Shown here in pieces: positions 8,040 to 16,501 of a DNA stretch of 64,000 bases. The DNA is taken from NCBI RefSeq assembly GCF_900102795.1, contig NZ_FMWG01000011.1, positions 1 through 64,000 on the forward strand, in the 5' to 3' direction. The translations under genes and the position numbers were made by a program. The notes beneath the pieces were generated by a model. That model saw only the letters and a list, made by a program, of their open reading frames with translations. It was not told the DNA's origin and did no database searches. Source of the stretch: Epibacterium ulvae (GTDB taxonomy: Bacteria; Pseudomonadota; Alphaproteobacteria; Rhodobacterales; Rhodobacteraceae). Position 1 is the first letter of the stretch. Each line of letters opens with the position of its first letter.

Positions 8040-9083
8040 ATGCAGTGCGATATTGCCATTGTTGGGGGCGGCCTTGCGGGGTTGGCCCTTGCGGATCATC
8101 TGGCACGAGCGGGCGCGGATTTTCAGGTGTTTGAAGCACGTAACCATCTTGGCGGGCGTGTTGTGTCACATCATGTGGAAGATTTTGCTTTTGATCTTGG
8201 CCCGTCATGGTTTTGGCCGGGACAGCACCGAATGGCAGCATTGTGCAAGCGGTTTGGGATCACATGGTTTGATCAGCATTCTGCGGGCAGTTTTTTGCTG
8301 GAGACAGAGACCGGCGATGTAAAGCGCGATATGGGATTGGCCACGATGCAGGCCTCATGGCGCATCGAGGGCGGGAGCGCCGCCGTGGTGGAAGCTTTGG
8401 CTGTAAGTCTGCCGAAAGAGCGGTTGCATTTAGGGCAGGTGGTGCGTTCTATGTCGCAGGCGCATGGCATTACCTTTGCCGATGGCAGCCAGTGTTATGC
8501 GCAAAAGATTGTTTTGGCCGTGCCCCCACGGGTTGCGGCGCAGCTTTCGTTTGCACCTGTTTTGTCAGAGCGACAACAGACGGCGCTGGACACCATCCCG
8601 ACATGGATGGCAGCGCATGCAAAATTCTTTGCGGTTTATGATCGCCCTTTCTGGCGCGCGGCTGGTTTATCTGGGGATGCGATCAGTCGCAAAGGGCCTT
8701 TGGCGGAAATCCATGATGCGTCTGCAGCGGATGGGACGCCCGCAGCCCTATTGGGATTTGTTGGCGTGCCTGCGACGGTACGCCAGACCGATGAGGGGGG
8801 ATTGAAATCCGCAGCTGTTGCGCAGCTTGTGGCGCTATTTGGGCCGGAGGCAGCAGCCCCCCGAGAGATCATCCTGAAAGACTGGGCGTTTGAAACCCTG
8901 ACAGCGGGTGAAGCAGATCGGGTGCCACCGTCACATCACCCAACCTATGGGTTGCCAGAGGCCCTGACGGATCTTTGGGACGGAGGCCTGCATTTTTGTG
9001 TGACCGAAACCGCGCCAATCTGTGGGGGGTTCATGGAAGGGGCATTGGCAGCGGCGGAAGATGTTGCTGCAAAACTGCTGTGA
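8040..9083 (+). CDS. FAD-dependent amine oxidase-family protein
   Basis: A 347-residue flavoprotein. The dinucleotide-binding motif IVGGGLAGLALADHL with the acidic FEAR end (residues 6-40) is followed by GGR, as in monoamine oxidase/phytoene desaturase-type enzymes, and a C-terminal FAD contact (GFMEGALAAAEDVA). The ATG at 8040 directly follows the SDR stop; the open frame reaches back to 7941 within the SDR. Substrate is unknown; oxidation of an amine or saturated C-C bond is the family chemistry. A close paralogue lies at 52571-53629, sharing DLGPxWFWxGQ and GLSGDAxSRxGPxxEIHDAS. Confidence 0.85.
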   Translation: MQCDIAIVGGGLAGLALADHLARAGADFQVFEARNHLGGRVVSHHVEDFAFDLGPSWFWPGQHRMAALCKRFGITWFDQHSAGSFLLETETGDVKRDMGLATMQASWRIEGGSAAVVEALAVSLPKERLHLGQVVRSMSQAHGITFADGSQCYAQKIVLAVPPRVAAQLSFAPVLSERQQTALDTIPTWMAAHAKFFAVYDRPFWRAAGLSGDAISRKGPLAEIHDASAADGTPAALLGFVGVPATVRQTDEGGLKSAAVAQLVALFGPEAAAPREIILKDWAFETLTAGEADRVPPSHHPTYGLPEALTDLWDGGLHFCVTETAPICGGFMEGALAAAEDVAAKLL

Positions 9084-9098
9084 CCCGCTGACCTTTGA

Positions 9099-10082
9099 TC
9101 AGACAGATGGGGTGTTTGGCGTGTCGAGGACGGTGAACTCCCCATCCAGCCAGGGCGCTTTTTCAATCATGCTGTCGACAAAGTTTCGCGCGATCAAAGT
9201 GCGCAACGTGCTTGCCACCACTTCTGCCATGCCCGGTGGAAAGACATCTGTGATGAACAAGGACATGTGCCGCGCAAAGCCTTTGGTGGGAAACGGCAAC
9301 AGGTTGACCCGGTCGTGATAGCGTTTGGCGCGATAAAAGCTTGTTGGGGTGGTGATGGCCCAACCACTGCCATCTGCGACCAACCCCATGAGCGAGTGAT
9401 TGCTTTCAAGCTCGATTCGGCTGGGCAGCTGAATTTTTAATCGCCGCAGGTGAATTTCGATCATACTGCCAATAATCTGGTGTCGGGAATACCGCATGAA
9501 GGGCAGGGCAGATTGTCCTAATAAGAGATCCTCTGGCGCTGCGGTAAAGTCTGCGGGCACCGCAATCACAAAGGGATCGCGCAGCAAGCGAAATTCCATC
9601 AAACCGGGCATGGGTTCAAGCGGTGGCGTGGCCACGGCAGCATCAAGTTTCATATCAACGAGCAGTTTGAGAATCTCGTGACTGGGGCGCGAGTAGTGCA
9701 CAAAGCGGCTTTTGGGGAGCGCGCTGGCCAGCAATTGAGCGAGCTCTGGCGCCACTTCGGCGTCAAAATCATCGACGATCCCGATTCTAAGATCCTGCGC
9801 ATCGGACCAGTTACCGGTTTTCAGTTCGGTTTCACCTCGCCTGATAAGGCGCACACCTTCTTTGACGTGCCGCGCAAAAATTGCCCCCGCTGGTGTGAGT
9901 TCCATTGGTCTTTTGCTGTGGTCTAACAGGTTGACACCAAGGTGTTTTTCCAAGTTCAGCAGGTGCTGTGAGACAGTGCTTGCTGACAGGCCGCTTTCTG
10001 CGGATGTGTCCTGAATCGATCCGCTGCGTGCTGTCATCAAAAAGACTTCCAACCAGCGTAGACTTAATTTTGAACGTTCCAT
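9099..10082 (-). CDS. LysR-family transcriptional regulator
   Basis: A 327-residue LysR protein. The ATG at 10082 is preferred over a GTG two codons upstream because AGGA sits 9 bp before it. The N-terminal helix-turn-helix (SIQDTSAESGLSASTVSQHLLNLEKHLG) differs from the usual LysR wording but is alignable. It is divergent from the TauABC-type operon at 10293 and is the obvious candidate regulator. The gap contains the palindrome AAACTAGTTT (10162-10171). It is convergent with the FAD oxidase gene, 15 bp away. Confidence 0.85.
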   Translation of the reverse strand: MERSKLSLRWLEVFLMTARSGSIQDTSAESGLSASTVSQHLLNLEKHLGVNLLDHSKRPMELTPAGAIFARHVKEGVRLIRRGETELKTGNWSDAQDLRIGIVDDFDAEVAPELAQLLASALPKSRFVHYSRPSHEILKLLVDMKLDAAVATPPLEPMPGLMEFRLLRDPFVIAVPADFTAAPEDLLLGQSALPFMRYSRHQIIGSMIEIHLRRLKIQLPSRIELESNHSLMGLVADGSGWAITTPTSFYRAKRYHDRVNLLPFPTKGFARHMSLFITDVFPPGMAEVVASTLRTLIARNFVDSMIEKAPWLDGEFTVLDTPNTPSV

Positions 10083-10292
10083 GGGCACTTGTCCTAGTTA
10101 GTCAGCAGATTGAAAAACACAGTTTCGGTTTTTTCACTATCATATTCCGCCTTTTTCGACGAAACTAGTTTTCATAAGCTTCGCAGAAAAGCTGGGATAG
10201 CCTTTACATCGGATACTGTCCAAACTGCATTGAACCATAATGGTAGCGTAAACTGCCAAGTAACCACATGATGACAACGACAGGGTGAGATT

Positions 10293-11294
10293 ATGAAGCC
10301 AACCAAAATGAAGTCACTTTTTGCCTCTGCAACTGCTGCAGTAGCTTTGCTATCTGCCAGCCAAGCTGCGGCACTGGAAGAACTGACGGTTGCGTATTTC
10401 CTAGAATGGCCAATGCCATTTCAATATGCCAAAGCAAATGGCACCTATGATGAAGAGCTGGGCGTAAAGGTAAACTGGGTCTCTTTTGACACCGGTACTG
10501 CGATGTCCGCTGCGATGGCATCGGGTGATGTACATATCGCGCTGAGCCAAGGTGTCCCTCCATTTGTGGTTGCAACATCTGCGGGCCAAGATCTGCAAGT
10601 TGTTGATGTGGCTGTTAGCTATTCTGAAAACGACAACTGCGTTGTTGCTGAAGCGCTGGAAATTGACAAAACCAATGCAGCTGAGCTGAATGGTAAAAAG
10701 GTTGCGATCCCAATCGGCACTGCTGCGCACTACGGCTTCCTGGAGCAGATGAACCATTTCGGCGTGGACATCAGCAGCATGGAAGTTGTTGACATGGCGC
10801 CTGCGGATGGTGCGGTTGCGATTTCGCAAGGTAACGTAGATATGGCATGTGGTTTCGGTGGCGGTCTGCGTCGCATGAAAGAGCACGGCAATGTTCTGCT
10901 GACCGGTGCGGAAAAAGAAGAGCTGGGTATTCTGGTTTTTGACGTGACTAGCGCGCCATCAAGCTTTGTCAGTGAAGAAAGTGAATTGCTGTCAAACTTC
11001 CTGAAAATTACCGCAGAAGCAAACGCACAGTGGAACGCTGGTGACAATCAGGAAGAAATGATTGCAGTGATCGCAAAAGACGCGGGCATGGATCTGGCAG
11101 ATGCCAAGGCGACAATCGCGACCTTCTCATTCCCATCTGTCGATGAGCAATTGTCTGACAAATGGCTGGGCGGTGGCGCTGCTACTTTCATGAAAGGCGT
11201 TGCAAACGTCTTTGTTGGTGCGGGCAGCATCGAAGCGTCTTTGGACTCATACGAGGGTGCTGTTGAAGCAGCACCATTGGCAGCCGCTAAATAA
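10293..11294 (+). CDS. tauA: Taurine-type ABC transporter substrate-binding protein
   Basis: A 333-residue periplasmic binding protein with a Sec signal peptide (residues 1 to about 26). The sequence (LTVAYFLEWPMPFQYA, AAMASGDVHIALSQGVPPFVVATSAG, DMACGFGGGLRRMKEHG) follows the nitrate/sulfonate/taurine binding-protein family and is TauA-like. It should bind a sulfonate or related solute and deliver it to the permease at 12190. A stable stem-loop separates it from the ATPase gene, which would allow higher expression of this subunit. Taurine specificity is inferred; no taurine catabolic gene is nearby. Confidence 0.82.
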   Translation: MKPTKMKSLFASATAAVALLSASQAAALEELTVAYFLEWPMPFQYAKANGTYDEELGVKVNWVSFDTGTAMSAAMASGDVHIALSQGVPPFVVATSAGQDLQVVDVAVSYSENDNCVVAEALEIDKTNAAELNGKKVAIPIGTAAHYGFLEQMNHFGVDISSMEVVDMAPADGAVAISQGNVDMACGFGGGLRRMKEHGNVLLTGAEKEELGILVFDVTSAPSSFVSEESELLSNFLKITAEANAQWNAGDNQEEMIAVIAKDAGMDLADAKATIATFSFPSVDEQLSDKWLGGGAATFMKGVANVFVGAGSIEASLDSYEGAVEAAPLAAAK

Positions 11295-11319
11295 GGCTTT
11301 TAAAACAATTACATCGTTG

Positions 11320-11354
11320 GTAAGCGGCCCCCAAATATATGAGGGGCCGTTTAC
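11320..11354 (+). other. Intra-operon stem-loop between binding protein and ATPase
   Basis: Arms GTAAGCGGCCCC (11320-11331) and GGGGCCGTTTAC (11343-11354) pair over 12 bp with one G-T pair and an 11-nt loop. There is no T-run and the next gene starts 30 bp on. Such hairpins commonly protect the 3' end of the binding-protein mRNA or partly attenuate transcription. Confidence 0.6.
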
Positions 11355-11383
11355 ACAGATGCTCTTAGCTGGAAGGAAATTGG

Positions 11384-12193
11384 ATGTCGTCTGATCTAGA
11401 CATCAAAAAGGTGTCTATGCGCTTTGATCTGCCAAATGGCAGTTCGGTGCAGGCCCTAAAGGACGTTTCGCTGAATCTTAAAGCGGGCGAACTTTTGTCT
11501 GTTCTCGGCCCATCAGGGTGCGGGAAAACAACGCTGCTGAATATTTTGGCAGGATTTCTGGCGCCCACAGAAGGTGGGATCGAGCTGAATGGACATATGG
11601 TACAGGGTCCTGATGCTGAACGCGGCATGGTGTTTCAGAAAGGGGCGCTGTTTGAGTGGATGAATGTCCGCGAAAATGTGGAATTTGGCCCGCGTATGAA
11701 AAACGTTTCAAAGGCCGAACGTGAGAAAATGTCTGATCACCTGTTGGAGATCGTCGGTCTGCAGGACTTTAAAGAAAAGGCCGTTTACGAACTGTCTGGT
11801 GGTATGCAGCAACGTGTTGCGCTGGCGCGCTGTCTGGCGAATGAACCCGATGTGATCCTGATGGATGAACCTTTGGGTGCTTTGGACGCGCTGACGCGTG
11901 AAAAAATGCAAGGCCTTGTTCTGAAGCTTTGGAAAGAGACCGGTAAGACAATCATTCTGATCACCCACTCGGTGGAAGAAGCCTTGTTGCTGGGCGAGCG
12001 TTTGCTGGTGATGGCACCGCGCCCTGGCCGTATCCACAAAGAATATCGCCTTCCGTTCGCAGAACGCGGCGTAAATGCGGATCTGCGCGATGTGAAAAAG
12101 TCGGAAGGCTTTGCTGAGACCCGCGATGAGATTCTCTCGATGATCTGGGAAATGGAAGAAGAAATCATGGGTCGCACGGAGGATGCAGGATGA
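11384..12193 (+). CDS. tauB: Taurine-type ABC transporter ATP-binding protein
   Basis: A 269-residue ABC ATPase with Walker A GPSGCGKTT (42-50), Q-loop Gln85, signature LSGGMQQR (137-144) and Walker B ILMDEP (158-163). The ATG at 11384 follows GGAAGGAAATTGG. Its length and sequence place it with the nitrate/sulfonate/taurine ATPases. It overlaps the permease start by ATGA, so the two are translationally coupled. Confidence 0.9.
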   Translation: MSSDLDIKKVSMRFDLPNGSSVQALKDVSLNLKAGELLSVLGPSGCGKTTLLNILAGFLAPTEGGIELNGHMVQGPDAERGMVFQKGALFEWMNVRENVEFGPRMKNVSKAEREKMSDHLLEIVGLQDFKEKAVYELSGGMQQRVALARCLANEPDVILMDEPLGALDALTREKMQGLVLKLWKETGKTIILITHSVEEALLLGERLLVMAPRPGRIHKEYRLPFAERGVNADLRDVKKSEGFAETRDEILSMIWEMEEEIMGRTEDAG

Positions 12194-13455
12194 TCGTACT
12201 TCTGTTCTATGTGGCGCTCTTTGTTGGTGCCTATGTAATGGTTAAGGTTGTGCGTGGCGGTATGGCCAAGGCGCAGAATTTTAACAGCTTGAAAACAGTG
12301 ACGTTTGGCGACGAAAGCGCGGTTACACCGGACCGGGCTGCATCGATCATTTCGGTTGTGATGATCTTTGTGATCTGGGGTGCGTTCACGGGTTCAAAAA
12401 TCATGCCTTTGCATGTGCCTGGCCCATTTAGTGGTGAAACTGAGTTCACATACACTGTACAGGGATCTGATGGTCAGCAGGATGACGCAACTGTCACTGT
12501 GCGTGTTGCTGGTTTTGGTGAGAAAGCTGAAAAGTTTGAGATCGAAGGTGGCGAAGGTGCCGCGCAAAACGATGCTGTTGCTGTTGCGGCTTCACGTTCA
12601 GCGACGATCCTGTTTGACAAGAACGATGACCTGAAGCGTGCGGATGGTGCAAAAGTTGTCGCGATCAATGGCAATGCAATTGATGCTGATGGCGAAGTTA
12701 CCACCGACACAGGTGTTGTGACGCTCAGCAGCAAGGGCGCAATCGTCTTTACGCCTGAGCAAGGCATGCAGATGAACCCAATCTGGCTGCCTGCACCTGA
12801 AACAGTTGTTGCGCGTTTCTTTGAGATTGCAAGCCAAGGCTATCAGAACTTCTCTCTTTGGGAGCACTTGGGCTGGTCACTGATCCGTGTTGTGCTGGGC
12901 TTCTTCTTTGGTGCGCTTGTGGGTATTCCACTGGGATATGCGATGGGTCTGTCTGGATGGTTCCGTGGTTGGTTTGATCCGATTGTTGAATTCATGCGTC
13001 CGGTTCCACCGCTTGCGTTGATCCCGCTGGTGATCATCTGGTTTGGCATCTGGGAGACCGGTAAAATCGTTCTGCTGTTCCTTGCCGCACTTTGGATCAT
13101 GACAATTGCAGCACGGGCTGGCGTATCAGGTGTCAACATCACCAAAATCCATGCCGCCTACTCGCTGGGTGCGTCCAAGTTCCAGATCATGCGTCATGTG
13201 ATTGTGCCGAACTCTTTGCCTGAGATCTTCACCGGTGCACGTGTTGCGATGGGTGTTTGCTGGGGAACTGTTGTTGCGGCCGAACTGGTTGCAGCACAAA
13301 AAGGGGCTGGCATGATGATCATCGCTGCGTCCAAATTCCAGCTGACGGATATCGTTATCCTAGGTATCGTGCTGATTGGTATCATTGGCTACGGCATCGA
13401 TATCTTGATGCGCAAAGCAGAAGACTGGCTGGTGCCATGGAAAGGCCGCAGCTGA
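12190..13455 (+). CDS. tauC: Taurine-type ABC transporter permease with inserted extracytoplasmic Ig/VCBS-like domain
   Basis: A 421-residue permease, about 150 residues longer than a typical TauC/SsuC. Two N-terminal hydrophobic segments (about 1-20 and 52-72) are followed by about 125 hydrophilic residues (75-200) before the normal permease core starts at WLPAPETVVARFF. The core has the EAA loop region (AAYSLGASKFQIMRHVIVPNSLPEIFTG). The insert reads like a VCBS/cadherin-like beta domain: TEFTYTVQGSDGQ, TVTVRVAG, NGNAIDADGEV, GAIVFTPEQG. It should face the periplasm and might contact the binding protein or substrate. A rho-independent terminator follows. Confidence 0.85.
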   Translation: MIVLLFYVALFVGAYVMVKVVRGGMAKAQNFNSLKTVTFGDESAVTPDRAASIISVVMIFVIWGAFTGSKIMPLHVPGPFSGETEFTYTVQGSDGQQDDATVTVRVAGFGEKAEKFEIEGGEGAAQNDAVAVAASRSATILFDKNDDLKRADGAKVVAINGNAIDADGEVTTDTGVVTLSSKGAIVFTPEQGMQMNPIWLPAPETVVARFFEIASQGYQNFSLWEHLGWSLIRVVLGFFFGALVGIPLGYAMGLSGWFRGWFDPIVEFMRPVPPLALIPLVIIWFGIWETGKIVLLFLAALWIMTIAARAGVSGVNITKIHAAYSLGASKFQIMRHVIVPNSLPEIFTGARVAMGVCWGTVVAAELVAAQKGAGMMIIAASKFQLTDIVILGIVLIGIIGYGIDILMRKAEDWLVPWKGRS

Positions 13456-13484
13456 TACGGTTCAGTTGAGCATTCGAAAACCTG

Positions 13485-13520
13485 ACCTCCGCCAAATAAA
13501 CCTTTGGCGGAGGTTTTTTA
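13485..13520 (+). terminator. Rho-independent terminator after tauC
   Basis: Perfect 12-bp stem ACCTCCGCCAAA (13485-13496) and TTTGGCGGAGGT (13503-13514) with a 6-nt loop, followed by a run of T. It ends the tauABC transcript 30 bp after the stop codon. Confidence 0.88.
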
Positions 13521-13596
13521 TTTCATGAAAGGCTGTGTCTGATTTGAACCTTGGTTTCCGGGTTTGTTGCCAGAACTGGGTGTAGGCTTTTCAGGC

Positions 13597-13977
13597 CTAC
13601 GCCATGGTTTCCAGCAAGTCCGTATACCTTGGAAAGCGGGTAAAGTGGTTTTTGATACCCATTTGGTGCATCAAGTTTTCGATCCAGCTTGGATTGATGT
13701 TTGCGACTGCGCCAAAGCCCAATCCGAAACGTTGGGCAAGGTCGTGCAGTTCTTGCAGACCTTGCACACTGGCGCGGCTGCAGGGATCAAACAAGACCAA
13801 TACAAAGGACCAGTTGCTACTTTTTAATTGCGCTTCATAGGGCTCGCTGTTGAGCGCCAAGGACATACCAGGTTCAAGCACTGGCATGTCAATCTGTACG
13901 TCAGCATCAATTGGAATGTGGTTTACAATCAAAATCTGCTGCAAGGCAGGCGGGGTTAAATCTGTCATGTTGGCCAT
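13597..13977 (-). CDS. Small protein of unknown function, possibly STAS-like
   Basis: A 126-residue soluble protein with no signal peptide or membrane segment. A hydrophobic strand FVLVLFDPCSRASVQGLQELHDLAQRFG (about 67-94) followed by GFGAVANINPSWIENLMHQMGIKNHF resembles the strand-helix rhythm of STAS/anti-anti-sigma domains, though without their usual Ser/Thr motif. The ATG at 13977 has AAGGGGA before it. It overlaps the upstream gene by 13 bp, so the two small proteins are coupled and probably act together. Function unknown. Confidence 0.65.
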   Translation of the reverse strand: MANMTDLTPPALQQILIVNHIPIDADVQIDMPVLEPGMSLALNSEPYEAQLKSSNWSFVLVLFDPCSRASVQGLQELHDLAQRFGLGFGAVANINPSWIENLMHQMGIKNHFTRFPRYTDLLETMA

Positions 13978-14285
13978 GATCGTCCCCTTAATTGATCTAT
14001 ATCGTTTGCGGCTGGGTACAGGTCATTTGCGAGTTGTAGGACACGTTCAGCCAGCAGGCTAAACTCTACAACTTTCATACCGGGGTTGGTTTGCATCAGG
14101 TTTTCAGCAGTGGCATCTATCAGTTCACTTGCCACGACAAGCAAAAGATAAGAGCGCAGTTGGGGGGTAGCACGATCAGTCAATTGTCCAAACAGGTCCT
14201 TAATCATCAACAACTCGGATTCGTTGAAGGGAGGATTTGTGAGGGGAGACAGTGCCTCTGAGGGGGTGGGGGAATTATCTGTCAT
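13965..14285 (-). CDS. Small hypothetical protein
   Basis: A 106-residue protein with a low-complexity, Pro/Ser/Thr-rich N-terminus (1-20) and a predicted all-helical remainder (LLMIKDLFGQLTDRATPQLRSYLLLVVASELIDATAENL). I do not recognise a family. It overlaps the STAS-like gene by 13 bp and lies downstream of the TPR membrane protein on the same strand, behind an 18-bp palindrome. Helical regulators with partner proteins are common in such pairs, but no function can be assigned. Confidence 0.6.
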   Translation of the reverse strand: MTDNSPTPSEALSPLTNPPFNESELLMIKDLFGQLTDRATPQLRSYLLLVVASELIDATAENLMQTNPGMKVVEFSLLAERVLQLANDLYPAANDIDQLRGRSWPT

Positions 14286-14357
14286 GTGATACCTGCCTTC
14301 AAATGAATGAAGGCCTGTGATCTATGACTTTTTTGGGAGAAACTAGAGTAACTGGGG

Positions 14358-14375
14358 TTTGTAACATGTTACAAA
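14358..14375. promoter_or_regulatory. Perfect 18-bp palindrome TTTGTAACATGTTACAAA
   Basis: A perfect palindrome in the 117-bp gap between the TPR protein gene and the two small genes on the same strand. The form TGTAAC-AT-GTTACA suits a dimeric helix-turn-helix repressor (TetR-like symmetry). It lacks the T-run expected of a terminator. Confidence 0.5.
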
Positions 14376-14402
14376 ATAGTTTTTCTGTTTTGAATCAGAA
14401 CC

Positions 14403-16064
14403 TTAATCTTTTCCTAAAGCTTCCTTAAGTGCGACGTAGGGTTCGATAAAAAGCTCAGGTTTCGGGTTTTCTGAACAGAGCCTTGGGATCGTGTTGTCAA
14501 CGTAGTAGCTGGAAGAAAACTTTGACCAACTGATGTCATGCTGTTCAATCACCTGTGCGGCGTCTTCAGGACGTCCTAATTTATTCAGGACCATTGCGCG
14601 GCGCATAAAGGTGTAGGGAATTTGAAAAATCAGGGCGGCCTGTTCTTCGACTGCGAGGGCTTTTTCCCATTCTTGGCGATAACTGTGGAGCCAGCCCGTC
14701 CACGTGAGTGTCAACCATCGGATAGGATTATCAGGCGACAGTGCAGCATCAAAAGCGATTGCAGCCTCCACAACAGAATCGGGTGCCGTTTCGCATGTGT
14801 AAGGCACCACCAAATGTAAGAAGCGCGCTAAATCATGAGAACTATCCAGTTCAATAACGCGGCGCATTGTGGCGTGACTTTCGGCGATACGACCGCTGTG
14901 CCAATGAGATTGCGCAACATTGAAAACCACATCTGGATCAAGGGGGGAGAGCTCCATTGCACGCCGGGCGTGATACTCTGCCGCCTGTCGATTCTCGGCT
15001 GTGTCAGCGGGGCCATACACGTTTGACAGATATGCAAGCTTGTCCGCCAATACAGAGTGCGCCGCGCCGAAATTGGGATCTTTTTCGAGCGCCAATCGTG
15101 CCAGATGAATACGCTCTTCTTCCCAATCGATGCTAGATTGCGCAGGTCCAGGCACCCAGGTTGAAAGGACAAACAAGGCTTCGGGTGACATATCCTCTAG
15201 CGCCATGGTTTCAAGAACGCTTTTTGAAGCGCCAAATAATCGGACACGCAATTCGCGAGCGATACGTGTCTCGGCGAGGTCTAACTGCTCTTGCATGTCT
15301 GATGAGAAAAAGCTTTTGCCCCAGATGACGCGTGTTGTATCGGCGTCTCTCAACTCAACCAATGTGCGGAATCCGTGGGTGTCTTCAAACATCTGTAAAG
15401 ACAATAAAAAAGTTGTTGCGGACCTCGTGGCGATTGCCTCTTCCATATTATCCACCACACGGATGGTATCGGAACGTGATAACGATTGTGCAAGCAGGCT
15501 GCGCACCGCTTGCCCATGCGCGGTTTCATGATCCGATTGGGGCAGGGCTACTGTTAATGTTGCTTCTGATGGCCGGGTTTGTTCGACGAGCTGGTACCAA
15601 ACGGACAAAACAATCGTCAGAACCGCGAGCAGGGCACCCAAAGCGAGCCACCACCGATTATTTGTCTTAGGCGGAGACTGCAAAACAGGGGTGGGGGTGC
15701 TTTGTTCTGGGGATGCAGTGGGGGTCGTGCGCAGGGATACTACAGGCCGGTAAGTCCCAAGAGGAATGTTTACTTCTATACGTGTCTCGGAAAAGTTGCT
15801 GGCCTCAAATAAGGCGATTGCTGCCCGTAAACGCCCCATTTCAACGCGCACAACGCTGTCAGTGGAAGGGTCAAATTGTTCTGGTTTGCCGAAAATATCA
15901 AGACCAATGGAATAGGCTTTGAGCCGCTCGCCTGCGCCTTCTTGTTCAGAGCGCAGCAAATGTTCCAGCAGGCGTTTGCGCCGCTTGCTCCGTCCTAGCA
16001 CGCCCGAAGCCTCGATCTGCGACATATATTCTAGAATATCATTGTCGCTAAACAGCTGTGCCAT
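14403..16064 (-). CDS. Membrane-anchored TPR protein with CadC/cyclase-like N-terminal domain
   Basis: A 553-residue protein. Residues 1-110 carry the conserved block KAYSIGLDIFGKPEQFDP, VVRVEMGRLRAAI and IPLGTYRP, seen at the N-terminus of a large alphaproteobacterial group of TPR proteins often labelled adenylate cyclase although no cyclase domain is present. A single membrane segment follows (about 138-160). The rest is extracytoplasmic or cytoplasmic TPR-like helices (HARRAMELSPLDPDVVFNVAQSHWHSGRIAES, about 365-400). It looks like a one-component membrane sensor or scaffold. Whether the N-terminal domain binds DNA is unproven. Two small genes follow downstream. Confidence 0.75.
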   Translation of the reverse strand: MAQLFSDNDILEYMSQIEASGVLGRSKRRKRLLEHLLRSEQEGAGERLKAYSIGLDIFGKPEQFDPSTDSVVRVEMGRLRAAIALFEASNFSETRIEVNIPLGTYRPVVSLRTTPTASPEQSTPTPVLQSPPKTNNRWWLALGALLAVLTIVLSVWYQLVEQTRPSEATLTVALPQSDHETAHGQAVRSLLAQSLSRSDTIRVVDNMEEAIATRSATTFLLSLQMFEDTHGFRTLVELRDADTTRVIWGKSFFSSDMQEQLDLAETRIARELRVRLFGASKSVLETMALEDMSPEALFVLSTWVPGPAQSSIDWEEERIHLARLALEKDPNFGAAHSVLADKLAYLSNVYGPADTAENRQAAEYHARRAMELSPLDPDVVFNVAQSHWHSGRIAESHATMRRVIELDSSHDLARFLHLVVPYTCETAPDSVVEAAIAFDAALSPDNPIRWLTLTWTGWLHSYRQEWEKALAVEEQAALIFQIPYTFMRRAMVLNKLGRPEDAAQVIEQHDISWSKFSSSYYVDNTIPRLCSENPKPELFIEPYVALKEALGKD

Positions 16065-16501
16065 TCATCGGACCTTTCGCGCTTTCGGTTGCTTTGGAAG
16101 ATAGTTACATTTTTCCTCTCTTGCGCCAATGTATGTTTGCGTTGGTTTTTGAAATGACCCTATGCAAGGGATCGCTACGATAGATATTTGTCTCGTTTGG
16201 ACCTGGGCTGATCAATACCTGTATTGATTTGCGCTGCGGGATCAAACGAACCTGTCTTTTTTGTTGTCAGGTTCTAGAGGACGGGAGACATGTTTATAAC
16301 TGGCAGCTAAATATCTGCGATTTGTGCGGAAATGCCGTTCCTATTCAATCCGGAATTTCGAATATATATAACAATATTAAGAGGTTAGAGATGTTAGTCC
16401 AATTTTCTGCGTTGCTTTCAGAATAATTACGGAGGCTCAGACGTTTTCAATAGGCCAGCCGCGATTTTGTATTTTGCCTGGTTAAATGGAAAGGAGCCGG
16501 T
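16065..16501. other. 437-bp intergenic control region of the 16.5-27 kb cluster
   Basis: This lies between the divergent TPR gene and the cluster. It holds a perfect 8-bp inverted repeat with 2-bp spacer (16211-16228) and a second inverted repeat GAACCTG/CAGGTTC (16248-16254 and 16268-16274, 13-nt loop). A possible 11-codon ORF at 16391-16426 is preceded by AAGAGG. The cluster start at 16502 has a good AAAGGAG. Nothing else is recognisable. Confidence 0.6.
16211..16228. promoter_or_regulatory. Inverted repeat ATCAATAC-CT-GTATTGAT, candidate operator
   Basis: Two perfect 8-bp arms with a 2-bp spacer, 274 bp upstream of the first gene of the 16.5-27 kb cluster and 147 bp upstream of the divergent TPR gene. 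It is a plausible binding site for a dimeric regulator of either gene. The protein is unknown. Confidence 0.5.

Noticed and set aside
14403-16064. Adenylate cyclase
   Set aside because: The N-terminal domain is shared with proteins often so named, but no class III cyclase domain is present.
16229-16426. 65-codon cysteine-containing frame in the cluster's upstream region
   Set aside because: Starts at TTG without a ribosome-binding site and shows no family pattern; the CxxC pairs look accidental. The short ORF at its 3' end (16391-16426) has a possible AAGAGG but is too short to call.
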